Origin: an uncultured Bacteroidales bacterium | GTDB taxonomy: Bacteria; Bacteroidota; Bacteroidia; Bacteroidales; UBA932 | Assembly: GCA_946405435.1 (NCBI GenBank) | Contig: CAMJHF010000010.1 | Coordinates: forward strand, 1-64,000 | Length of the DNA: 64,000 bases | Direction: 5' to 3' | In this document: one piece after another, positions 29,748-37,368 of the stretch | Layout of the letters: each line of letters opens with the position of its first letter | Numbering within the stretch: position 1 is the stretch's first letter | The notes under the pieces: generated by a model | Told to the model about the DNA's origin: nothing | The model's database searches: none | The model's input: the letters and a program-made list of their open reading frames with translations, nothing else | Made by a program: the position numbers and the translations under genes

Positions 29748-31676
29748 ATGAAAAAGACTTTATTGATCCTCGCTATACTCCCGTTCCTTGCGGCCTGCAA
29801 CTTTTTGGATGTTGTGCCTGAAGATACCGCAAGCGTGTCGGATCTGTACTCCTCTCCTATGCAGGCGGAGCGCACGCTGAACTCGGTTTACGGCTTCTTC
29901 CCTCACCACATAGGCTATCATACCTATCCCGATTTCTTCCAGAGCGGCGAAGTGGTTACGTTCTACAGCAACCCTATCCGCTGGGCCGCTTGGAAGGCCA
30001 TGCTGCACGGCTACGAGAGTTCCAACAGCACATACTTCGGCATGTGGTCGGGCGACACCGCAACCCAGCCCGGAGCCATGAAATATGACCTCTACAAAGG
30101 CATACGCAACGCCTGGACTTTCATCAACAACGTAGAATCCGTGCCCGGCCTGAGTCCCGAGAAGGCCAAGGTCTATACGGGCGAGGCTTATTTCCTCATC
30201 GGCCTGCTGCACTGGGTGCTTATGCAGCATTACGGACCCGTGGTGGTGGTTGACCATGAGATTTCGATGAACGAGCAGGTATCGAACATTCTCGTGCAGC
30301 GCTCTTCATGGGACGATTGCGCCGAATTCGTATGCCGTATGTTCGACGAAGCGGCCACAAGGCTTCCCGCGCACCGCGACGACAAAGAGGCCGGGCGTGC
30401 CACTTCCGTTGCCGCCAAGGCCATCAAGGCCAGCGTGCTGGTCTATACCGCCAGTCCCCTGGTGAACGGCAATACGGACTTTGCCGACTTCCTCAATTTC
30501 GACAAGACTCCGCTGATCTCGCAAACCTACGACAAAAACAAGTGGAAAACGGCCCTGGACGCACTCCAGGATGCAATAGACCTGGCAGAAAGAGAGGGCT
30601 ACCATCTGTATGTCGACCCGGCGGCCAGCGCCCTTCCCGAAAAAGAACGGGGACGCAACAACTACTATAAGCTGTTTATCCAGCCCATGACCGACAGCGG
30701 CAATAAGTGCGAGTACCTCTGGTCTTCCGCCTATGACGACCGCACCGACACTCCGAAGGGCTATTTCAACTACATCATCCAGAGGCTCGGAACACCCCGT
30801 GCATGGGATGGAGCCAAGGGCACCGACCTCGACAACTTCAGGCCCATGAGCGTTCCGACCATGCAGGCGGTTTGCACCTTCCTTACCGAAGACGGACTTC
30901 CCCTGTGGGCCGATCCAAAGACGAAGGATGAATTTGCCGCCAACAATCTCCTGACCATAGCGCCGGGCGATTCCACAGCACGCCTGCATCGCGGACGGGA
31001 GCCCCGCTTCTATGCGTCGGTGGTGTTCGACCGCGGAAACATCATCTACAACGGAAAAGAGAAGAACACCATCTACACACGCGCAGGAGAGTATCACGGC
31101 TACTGCGGCAGCCGCACCTTGTATCATTCCTGCACCGGTTACTATTTCCAGAAGTTCGTGTCAATCAGCACACAGTTCGACCAGACCAACCGCACGTTCA
31201 AACCGGTTTCCTACAGGGTTCCGTTCCTGCGTCTGGCTGAGTTGTACCTCGATTATGCCGAGGCCAGCTTCGAGCTCAACGGAAGCTTGGATGCCAAGAG
31301 TATAGCATACATCGACAAAGTGCGCTCCCGCTGCGGACTGCCCGGATTCGCCGAGTCGTGGTCCAAAGCCGGCGGCATCCCTTCCGGCGACCAGCTCCGG
31401 GAGGCTATACGTGCCGAGATTGCTGCAGAAGTATGCCTTGAAGGCCGCAACTACGACAACTTCCGCCGTTGGAAGATTGTGCACAAGTTCCTTGAGAATA
31501 CGCCTATGGAGCTGAATGTCTATGCCGATGATTCTTCGGCCGAGTCGTTCTACAAGCTGGTACCTCTTAAGGAGATTGCCCCGCGCTCTTTCAGCTACCC
31601 CAAGAACTATTGGTACGCGATTCCCATCACGGAAATGAAGATTAACTACAAACTTGTGCAAAATCCAGGATATTAA
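29748..31676 (+). CDS. SusD/RagB-type nutrient-binding lipoprotein
   Basis: The 642-residue protein has the lipobox LPFLAACNFLD and the SusD C-terminal signature VPFLRLAELYLDYAEASFELNG...RAEIAAEVCLEGRNYDNFRRWKI. It caps the SusC barrel from outside and binds the substrate. It lies 15 bp after SusC. At 642 residues it is at the long end of the family. Confidence 0.95.
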   Translation: MKKTLLILAILPFLAACNFLDVVPEDTASVSDLYSSPMQAERTLNSVYGFFPHHIGYHTYPDFFQSGEVVTFYSNPIRWAAWKAMLHGYESSNSTYFGMWSGDTATQPGAMKYDLYKGIRNAWTFINNVESVPGLSPEKAKVYTGEAYFLIGLLHWVLMQHYGPVVVVDHEISMNEQVSNILVQRSSWDDCAEFVCRMFDEAATRLPAHRDDKEAGRATSVAAKAIKASVLVYTASPLVNGNTDFADFLNFDKTPLISQTYDKNKWKTALDALQDAIDLAEREGYHLYVDPAASALPEKERGRNNYYKLFIQPMTDSGNKCEYLWSSAYDDRTDTPKGYFNYIIQRLGTPRAWDGAKGTDLDNFRPMSVPTMQAVCTFLTEDGLPLWADPKTKDEFAANNLLTIAPGDSTARLHRGREPRFYASVVFDRGNIIYNGKEKNTIYTRAGEYHGYCGSRTLYHSCTGYYFQKFVSISTQFDQTNRTFKPVSYRVPFLRLAELYLDYAEASFELNGSLDAKSIAYIDKVRSRCGLPGFAESWSKAGGIPSGDQLREAIRAEIAAEVCLEGRNYDNFRRWKIVHKFLENTPMELNVYADDSSAESFYKLVPLKEIAPRSFSYPKNYWYAIPITEMKINYKLVQNPGY

Positions 31677-31677
31677 T

Positions 31678-33249
31678 ATGAAAAAGTTTCTTGTCTTAAC
31701 TTTTATTACCCTTTGCTGCTCCTGCTCTTCAGGATATAAGACCCTCAACCGGCAAGCCGCCAAGGAGTATCTTGAGCCGTTCCGTACCGATGTTAGCTGG
31801 AACAACTTTGCAAAGAAGTTTATCTATGCTCCGGCATTCCATTTTGATGAAGTACAAGGTGCTGAATCTTACGTCTTTACGCTGACGCCCGACGGCGGCG
31901 AGGCCCTGAGTTTCAAGGCTTCCAAGCCCACTGCTCCGCTCTCGCCGGTGTGGGACAAACTGCCAGTGGGAAAGCAAGTTGATCTTACCGTGGACGCCCT
32001 GGCAGCGGACGGGAAGGTGATAGCACGGGCCGGCGAACGCAGTTTCCTTAAGGACTTCCCTTTCGAGGGCCCCTACCCCGGACCGGCCTGCGACTACCGC
32101 GAGGCTGCGCTCAAGGGAGCACTGTACGTCCACACCATGCCGGAGATCCAGCACTGGAGCACCTCTACGGTGCCGGACATGAACTATCCGCACAATACCT
32201 ATCCCTGCAAGATAATAAGCGCTACGATACGTAACGAGTGCCTGATTGCAACCATGCTGCCCGACCGGCGCGAGAACGCCCTGGCGGTGGCACGCGGCGC
32301 GGCGCAGTTCCTTATCGACCAGAGCCGGCCCGAAGGAGACCCGCTGGCGTACTTCCCTCCGACCTACTATCTTGACAAGGAGGCATCAAAACGCGACTGG
32401 AACAAGGGCAAGACCATGACCCTTGAGGCGGCCAGCGCAGGACAGGCTTTCCTCGACCTGTACGATGTTACGGGCGAGAAGCAGTGGCTCGACCGTGCCG
32501 TGGCCATAGGCAGGACCTATATCAAACTCCAGCACGAAGACGGTTCGCTCCCCATCAAGGTGGATTTTGTGACCGGAGAGCCGGTAAACTCGGTGTGCGC
32601 TATGCTGCACCCCCTGCTGCGCTACTACAAGCGTCTTGAGGGATACGGCTTCGGAGAGTTCCTGCCCTACCGCATCAAGGGCGAGGAGTGGATGAATTCC
32701 ACAGCCGTGAAGGTGTTCGATATGACCGGACAGTTTGAAGATGTGAACGTCAAGGGTCTGGAGCCTTACCAGAACCTCACCAACTGCACTGCGGCTCCTT
32801 ACGCTTCGTACCTGCTCACCAAGGCCGCGCCCACAAAAGAAGATATCCGCAACTCGGAAGACCTGATCCGCCTGAGCGAAGACCAGTTTACGCATTGGGC
32901 CTATCCCGAGCGCACAGCCGACGGATTCTTCCTGCGTTATACTCCTTGCGTGCACGAGCAGTATCACTACGAGATGCCCGTCGACAACAGCGCCTGCAAT
33001 GTGGCAAATGCCTGGCTGGATTACTATCGGGTGACCGGAGACTTGCTCGCCCTTGCCAAGGCCAAGGCTATGATAGACAATATCACCCGCATGCAGAACG
33101 CGGTGAACGGCAAGATTCCCACCACCTTTGAGTGGCGTGACGCCCGCAAAGACCGCAACCGCACGTTCTGGGTCAACTGCTCGCTGAGTTCCATCCAGAT
33201 GCTGCTCCGCGCCGACAGCTTGAAGGACGACTTCAACAAACTTCCTTAA
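31678..33249 (+). CDS. Lipoprotein, probable alpha/alpha-barrel glycan-active protein
   Basis: The 523-residue protein has a lipoprotein signal (LCCSCSSG). A beta-rich N-terminal part (about 40-130, FTLTPDGGEALSFKA) is followed by a long helical part with repeated helix pairs. Motifs include NVANAWLDYYRVTGDLLALAKAKAMIDNITRMQN, AGQAFLDLYDVTGEKQWLDRA and WVNCSLSS, like (alpha/alpha)6 barrels of sugar epimerases and polysaccharide lyases or hydrolases. No exact family recognised. It starts 1 bp after SusD, so it belongs to the locus and probably acts on its substrate. A broken paralogue lies at 13204-13927. Confidence 0.65.
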   Translation: MKKFLVLTFITLCCSCSSGYKTLNRQAAKEYLEPFRTDVSWNNFAKKFIYAPAFHFDEVQGAESYVFTLTPDGGEALSFKASKPTAPLSPVWDKLPVGKQVDLTVDALAADGKVIARAGERSFLKDFPFEGPYPGPACDYREAALKGALYVHTMPEIQHWSTSTVPDMNYPHNTYPCKIISATIRNECLIATMLPDRRENALAVARGAAQFLIDQSRPEGDPLAYFPPTYYLDKEASKRDWNKGKTMTLEAASAGQAFLDLYDVTGEKQWLDRAVAIGRTYIKLQHEDGSLPIKVDFVTGEPVNSVCAMLHPLLRYYKRLEGYGFGEFLPYRIKGEEWMNSTAVKVFDMTGQFEDVNVKGLEPYQNLTNCTAAPYASYLLTKAAPTKEDIRNSEDLIRLSEDQFTHWAYPERTADGFFLRYTPCVHEQYHYEMPVDNSACNVANAWLDYYRVTGDLLALAKAKAMIDNITRMQNAVNGKIPTTFEWRDARKDRNRTFWVNCSLSSIQMLLRADSLKDDFNKLP

Positions 33250-33250
33250 T

Positions 33251-33424
33251 CGCTTCGGGGTTCCTTCCTGTGGAGGACCGTCTGCGCCCACGCAGCCGCC
33301 CCATTGGGCAAGTGTCCCCTAGGGGACTATAGGGGGTAAGTAGTCCCACAAGTGTGGGAGGAGCCCGCTTGCGGGAGGGATAGGCCGAAGGCCGTAGTCC
33401 TCCGCAGGAAGGAGTCCCGAAGCG
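33251..33424. repeat. 174-bp multi-hairpin element with 28-bp inverted ends
   Basis: The ends 33251-33278 and 33397-33424 are inverted copies of each other, 25 of 28 matching. Between them lie several small perfect hairpins. These are CTGCG/CGCAG (about 33281-33294), the palindrome GTCCCCTAGGGGAC (about 33314-33327), CCCAC/GTGGG, CCCG/CGGG and GGCC/GGCC with tiny loops. The element begins 1 bp after the lipoprotein stop codon. It may be a MITE or REP-like element, a structured RNA, or an elaborate terminator. No protein is coded. Confidence 0.8.
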
Positions 33425-33550
33425 GCAATATCAAGTATTTTTGCTTTTCTGAAGAATTTCCGATATTTTAGTTCAAATCTAAGGCCTCGAAATAATGTTA
33501 AACCGTCCAACTTTTGGGGGTCACATCATCGTGGTCTCTCTTAACTCATT

Positions 33551-33838
33551 TTAAAACTGTTCAATAGAGCGTTTTGTCTTGTCCGTCAACGCTATATATG
33601 GTTTCATCGTGTCATAGTCATTGTGTCCTGTAAAGGTCATGACCATCTCCGGTGACATCCCTTCCTCCAAGGCGTGGACAACAAAGGTTCTTCTGGCCGC
33701 ATGGGTTCCAATCACGTCACATAGGGGAGCAGTTCTGTAAATCGGTTTTTTTCCGCAATATTGCATCACCTCCACCTCTCTAGTAAATCCCAGCATCTTG
33801 GCGATTTCTTTTATGTTCTTATTCATTTTCTCTCCGCC
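33551..33838 (-). pseudogene. Truncated tyrosine recombinase (integrase), C-terminal part
   Basis: The minus-strand translation contains IGTHAARRTFVVHAL, then MVMTFTGHNDYDTMKPYIAL. These are the RxxR, H/GH and Tyr elements of the catalytic C-terminus of Bacteroidota phage-type integrases. Only about 95 of some 400 residues remain. The N-terminal arm-binding and core-binding domains and the first catalytic Arg region are absent, and upstream sequence (33839-33946, still open) does not look like integrase. The break coincides with the 12-bp copy of the tRNA-Ser end. It cannot be active. Confidence 0.8.
33827..33838 (+). other. Candidate attachment site, right
   Basis: TTTCTCTCCGCC here is identical to the 3' end of tRNA-Ser plus two bases at 22131-22142. 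It lies exactly at the truncation point of the integrase remnant and 7 bp before a strong hairpin. A chance match of 12 bases in the searched neighbourhood is unlikely but not excluded; GGAGAG could also be read as a ribosome-binding-site-like sequence on the minus strand. Confidence 0.4.
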
Positions 33839-33845
33839 AACAACC

Positions 33846-33880
33846 GCAAAGGACGTCGCACTCAGTGCGGCGTCCTTTGC
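33846..33880. terminator. Strong 15-bp hairpin, candidate terminator
   Basis: GCAAAGGACG (33846-33855) pairs with CGTCCTTTGC (33871-33880) and the inner TCGCA/TGCGG arm extends the stem over a 5-nt loop. It would serve either strand, though no T-run follows. In the island model this is the original terminator of tRNA-Ser, now 11.7 kb away from it. Confidence 0.55.
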
Positions 33881-34021
33881 GTATGGCGGATACTCTATCC
33901 TTGGCTCAATCCACTCCGCAGGCGCAGGTCCTCTTACTAAAATCACACCTGCGCCATTTTTGGCCGGACCTGCGCCAACTCCTCAGAATTTCCTCTCCTC
34001 CACCTCTCAACCTTAACACAC

Positions 34022-34268
34022 CGTCGTTTGGGGTGCCGGCCGATGGACCTCAAGCGACGATAATCGATGAAAACGTCGTTTGGGGTGCCGGCGGATGGAC
34101 CCCAGAAGCCGATAATCGGCAAAAACGGCGTTTGGGGTGCCGGTGGATGGACCGCAAGCGACGATAATCGATGAAAACGTCGTTTGGGGTGCCGGCGGAT
34201 GGACCTCAGAAGCCGAAAATCGGTAAAAACGGCGTTTGGGGTGCCGGCCGATGGACCGCAAGCGACGG
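34022..34268 (+). repeat. 52-bp tandem repeat of alternating A and B units
   Basis: Nearly five units start at 34022, 34074, 34126, 34178 and 34230. All share GTTTGGGGTGCCGG and GATGGACC. The tails alternate between AAGCGACGATAATCGATG (A) and AGAAGCCGATAATCGGC (B), so the true period is 104 bp. Each tail contains a CGATAATCG palindrome. Frames across it are open on both strands but give only repeat peptides. Confidence 0.85.
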
Positions 34269-34329
34269 GTGCGGAATTCGCAGGCCGTCATCTTTTAACA
34301 GATTTCCATTTACTTTGTCTGCCCCCCTA

Positions 34330-34415
34330 CTCGTAAAATGCTGTTTTCGGGGACAAACCAACAGAAAACTGCCATTTGTCCTTGCAGAAGGTCGTTTTCG
34401 GGGACAAACAATCGA
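34330..34415 (+). repeat. Two-copy repeat around GTTTTCGGGGACAAAC
   Basis: GTTTTCGGGGACAAAC occurs at about 34343 and 34393, followed each time by AA and a CGAAAA/AGAAAA stretch. It lies between the 52-bp array and the hexanucleotide tract in the same gene-free region. Confidence 0.65.
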
Positions 34416-34494
34416 AAAGCGTCCCTTGTTGAATAAGGAGAAAGGGAGGAGGGTATCGGCAATCTGTCCCCAGAGGTGGCGCAGGGCACGTCAG

Positions 34495-34720
34495 GAACGC
34501 GAGCTAAGGCATAAGTCACAGTCACAACCGCAGCCACAGCAGCAGGCAAAGTAGCAGGCAAAGCAGCAGTCACAGCCACAAGCACAAGCACAAGCACAGG
34601 CACAAGCGCAGGCGCACGCAAGGCCGCAGCCGAGGGCGCAGGAACAGGCGGAGCCGTGGGTGCTGGCACAGTCAAAGCCGCAGGCGCGGGCGCAGGCTAG
34701 GCCGCGGGCGAGGGGAGGTA
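34495..34720 (+). repeat. Hexanucleotide-type minisatellite
   Basis: This tract is a degenerate 6-bp repeat, at its purest GCACAA/GCACAG around 34575-34615, drifting to GCAGGC and GCGCAG. It overlaps the C-terminal codons of the small leftward gene by about 25 bp. No separate gene is credible here. Confidence 0.8.
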
Positions 34721-35092
34721 TGAGGAGATGGAGGCGGAGATGGAGAGGATGGTTTGGGAGAAGAGGATGGCGGAGTCTTTGAGGGGAAGCCAGTGGTCCT
34801 GGCCTCCGCGGCCGCGAAGGTAGCGGTCCGTGTAGACGGTGCCGGGAGTTCCGAGGTAGAGTTCTACTGCTCCGGAGGGGGCGAGGCGCATCGCGCGGAT
34901 CGGGAAGGTTTCCGTCAGGCCTTTGGTGCTGTTGTAGACGAGCGCCAGCATGTCCGGCTTGTCGGATTTGTTGTTGGAGCAGTTGATGAAGCCTCCGTGG
35001 CTCCGGATACAGGCTTTGAGGGCGTCGTGAAGGGCGTCCCCGGCCTTGCGGTAGGTCTCTGAAAGCTGCGAAATCTCTTCTCCCGTCATCAT
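34697..35092 (-). CDS. Small conserved-looking protein of unknown function
   Basis: The 131-residue protein has no signal peptide. It has a helical start (EEISQLSETYRKAGDALHDALKACIRSHGG), a central beta-like stretch with MLALVYNSTKG and LAPSGAVELYLGTPG, and a short C-terminal tail running into the hexanucleotide tract. I do not recognise the family. Its start overlaps the serpin stop (ATGA), so it is co-translated with the serpin, which is the main support for it being real. Confidence 0.55.
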   Translation of the reverse strand: MMTGEEISQLSETYRKAGDALHDALKACIRSHGGFINCSNNKSDKPDMLALVYNSTKGLTETFPIRAMRLAPSGAVELYLGTPGTVYTDRYLRGRGGQDHWLPLKDSAILFSQTILSISASISSYLPSPAA

Positions 35093-36378
35093 CGGCCTGT
35101 ATATGCACCCTCGAAGAGGATGGTGCCGGAAGTAGCTTCTCCGATTAAGAAGGCGAAGGGATGGTCGGCGCAGAAGTTGACCCGCTTGGGCTGCTCGCCG
35201 GGGCCTGCACTGGTGGCGCCCATCTCGACCACCGTGACGGCAGCGGCCTCCGTGCCCCATTCGGTGACGGAAATGCGGCTTTTCTGAATAACTTCTTCTA
35301 TCCAGTAGTCATAGTCCATCTCCTGGGGCGAGAACATCTTGTCGAACTGGGCCACACCGGTCTGGAAGGCACGCTTCACGCCAAGAGCCATCAAATCCTT
35401 TTTGAGGTAGAACTTATTCTCGACTTCGAACTTGGGCAGCTTCACATACACCTCGGCGTCGTTCTTCAAACTCGCCAGGATGCTTTCCCACGACACCCCC
35501 TTGAGCTTGTCCACAAGGCCGCCCAAGTCATTGGAATCGGGCAGAAGGATGTACATGAAGAACTTGCCGCCGGCATACGGGAGGGCGAGCACCTTGTAGC
35601 CGTCCATCTCGGCGTAGCTGTGCCAGCGCATGTTCTGCATCATCTTGACCGTCCTGGTCTTGCCGTCGGCGAGCGTGAACTTGTCGTCGATGGTGGCATA
35701 CTCCCTGAACATGGGATTGTGTTCACTTCCCTCCCAAGGAGCCTTGAAATACAGCGCGTTCATGATGAAGGCCGCCGCATTCTCGGAGATTTCGTCAGGT
35801 GACAGCACCTTGGAGATGAAGCCGTCAGTGCTGCGGGAAGCCCAATCGTTGATTCGCGCCGCCACCTGGGCAGGATCGGCGAAGTCCATGTTCTCTACGG
35901 CCGCATAATAGCTGTCCCGGACAGTCTTGCTGAATTCCGGCCGCAGGGGAAACTTATTGTTGACAAGGAGTGCGTCCGTCATACGGAGTTTCACGTCCAG
36001 GTCCACTGCAGGAAGCTGCTCCAGAAGGATTTTACTGTACTCGTTCAGGACATCGATGCCGTCGGACCCATAGCCCAGAAAGTCAATGATTTCCTGAAGC
36101 GTCTCGCCATCCGCGCCGCATGCCGTCATGGCCAGGGCGTACTGAAGGCTGAGCGGAGAGCATATAAAGTTCTCCCCGTGGTACATCTGTCCCAGGAAAC
36201 GCAGCGCCATGACATTTCCGGCCTTGACATACTGCTTCTGGGTGTCGTTGAGAGATACTTTTGTAATCTGCACGGAAGGTGAAGGGGATGAAACCTCCAA
36301 CGGTTCTTTCACTGCAACCTCCCGGTCGCAGGAAACTGCTGCCAAAACAGCAAGGGCGACAATGATAATGCGTTTCAT
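35089..36378 (-). CDS. Lipoprotein serpin (serine/cysteine protease inhibitor)
   Basis: The 429-residue protein has a lipobox (LAVLAAVSCDR) and a complete serpin fold. The hinge GTEAAAVTVV fits the short-side-chain pattern needed for the inhibitory loop insertion, and the signature FCADHPFAFLIGEATSGTILFEG closes the sequence. The reactive loop runs about residues 375-400. It probably sits on the outer membrane and traps host or microbial proteases. The start lies 14 bp after the stop of the upstream membrane protein gene. Confidence 0.93.
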   Translation of the reverse strand: MKRIIIVALAVLAAVSCDREVAVKEPLEVSSPSPSVQITKVSLNDTQKQYVKAGNVMALRFLGQMYHGENFICSPLSLQYALAMTACGADGETLQEIIDFLGYGSDGIDVLNEYSKILLEQLPAVDLDVKLRMTDALLVNNKFPLRPEFSKTVRDSYYAAVENMDFADPAQVAARINDWASRSTDGFISKVLSPDEISENAAAFIMNALYFKAPWEGSEHNPMFREYATIDDKFTLADGKTRTVKMMQNMRWHSYAEMDGYKVLALPYAGGKFFMYILLPDSNDLGGLVDKLKGVSWESILASLKNDAEVYVKLPKFEVENKFYLKKDLMALGVKRAFQTGVAQFDKMFSPQEMDYDYWIEEVIQKSRISVTEWGTEAAAVTVVEMGATSAGPGEQPKRVNFCADHPFAFLIGEATSGTILFEGAYTGR

Positions 36379-36392
36379 ACCCTATAAATGCA

Positions 36393-37235
36393 CTACTTCG
36401 CGATTTCTTGCATCCGCAGCAGACTGTCTACCTGAAGAGCATACGGAAGGGTGGCGCGGAGGCTGTCCCTGCGGGGCACGGGGATGGCGTAGTCAGCCAT
36501 CTTGACGGGCTCCTCGCCGGTGTCGAATTCGGTCATCCGTTCGTCGGTGAAGTCCATCACCTCCTTCTCGGTAATGCCTATGAGCATCATGTTCTTGCGA
36601 TTGGCCTGGCGGAAGTGGGCCACGTTGTACTCGAACCATTCGCGCATGGAGTGAATGCGCGAGAGCTTGAGGCGTATCTGCCAGTTCTGCAGGTATTTGG
36701 ACGGAAACGTAGCCCCGGGGTACTGGTCCGGAGACTTGCGCACGTCGTTATACTCCTCGGTCTGCAGCTCCACCTGACGGTTCCAGTATTCCTCTATCCA
36801 GTGCATGCTGGAGAAAAGTGAACCGACGTTGTCGATGAACTGGAAGTTCCCCAGGTTCTTCCAGGTGTCGAGGTTGCTGCTGAAGATGGCCTCGGCGGTC
36901 TTGTCGTAGTGGAACTCGGAAAGATAGAACACCTCTATGAGCGGCTGGCTGAATACCCCCGGGCTCAGTTTCTCCACATCGCTCACCGGCAGGCTCAGGA
37001 GCCACTGTGCCACGGAGTCCTTGCGGGCGAGTTCGGCGGCCTTGTCCTCCATGCTGCGGGCAAATGTCTCTATGTTGCTCATGACCATCAGGGCGGTGAG
37101 CTTGCGCTCCTTTACCTGCCGGTTGTGGTCTATAAGCATGGTTGTACCGAAAGTCAGTACTATAGAAATGGTGGTTGCGATTATGGAAACAACCAGGTCG
37201 GTCATCCAAGGTTTCAGCTTGCTTTCTTTCTCCAT
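36393..37235 (-). CDS. Membrane-anchored protein of unknown function
   Basis: The 280-residue protein has one N-terminal membrane span (about residues 13-35, LVVSIIATTISIVLTFGTTM). A mostly helical periplasmic part rich in Trp, Phe and charged residues (HWIEEYWNRQVELQTEEYNDV, SMREWFEYNVAHF) follows. I do not recognise a family; the layout resembles single-pass DUF6090-type proteins, but that is a guess. The serpin gene follows after 14 bp, so they likely share a message. Confidence 0.7.
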   Translation of the reverse strand: MEKESKLKPWMTDLVVSIIATTISIVLTFGTTMLIDHNRQVKERKLTALMVMSNIETFARSMEDKAAELARKDSVAQWLLSLPVSDVEKLSPGVFSQPLIEVFYLSEFHYDKTAEAIFSSNLDTWKNLGNFQFIDNVGSLFSSMHWIEEYWNRQVELQTEEYNDVRKSPDQYPGATFPSKYLQNWQIRLKLSRIHSMREWFEYNVAHFRQANRKNMMLIGITEKEVMDFTDERMTEFDTGEEPVKMADYAIPVPRRDSLRATLPYALQVDSLLRMQEIAK

Positions 37236-37261
37236 GTCACAAATATGCTCTTATTAATTAT

Positions 37262-37368
37262 ATATTGTCGGGGCGGACCGCATCCACGACCTTAACGATG
37301 GACATGGAGTCACAAAGGTCGGCATAATGCAGATGGAAGTGCGGTTTGCCCTCAAGGTGGGTTTTGCG
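37262..37368 (-). pseudogene. Fragment of a GDP-mannose 4,6-dehydratase-like gene
   Basis: Directly after the esterase stop, the same frame reads HLEGKPHFHLHYADLCDSM, then a stretch ending VVDAVRPDNI and a TAA at 37262. This matches the segment of Gmd-type short-chain dehydrogenases just before the conserved EIYNLAAQSHV motif. Only about 35 residues remain, with no start and neither end of the enzyme. It suggests that a GDP-sugar gene once stood at the edge of the capsule locus. Confidence 0.55.

Noticed and set aside
33839..33946. N-terminal extension of the integrase fragment
   Set aside because: The frame stays open, but the sequence contains a perfect terminator-like hairpin and does not resemble integrase, so it is likely flanking DNA.
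34022..34268. CRISPR-like alternation of repeat and variable segments
   Set aside because: The variable parts are only two alternating sequences, not unique spacers, and no cas genes are in the window.
34310..35108. Ala/Pro- and Cys/Ala-rich leftward frames over the hexanucleotide tract
   Set aside because: They are frame shadows of a simple repeat; the frame at 34697-35092 is better supported by its coupling to the serpin.
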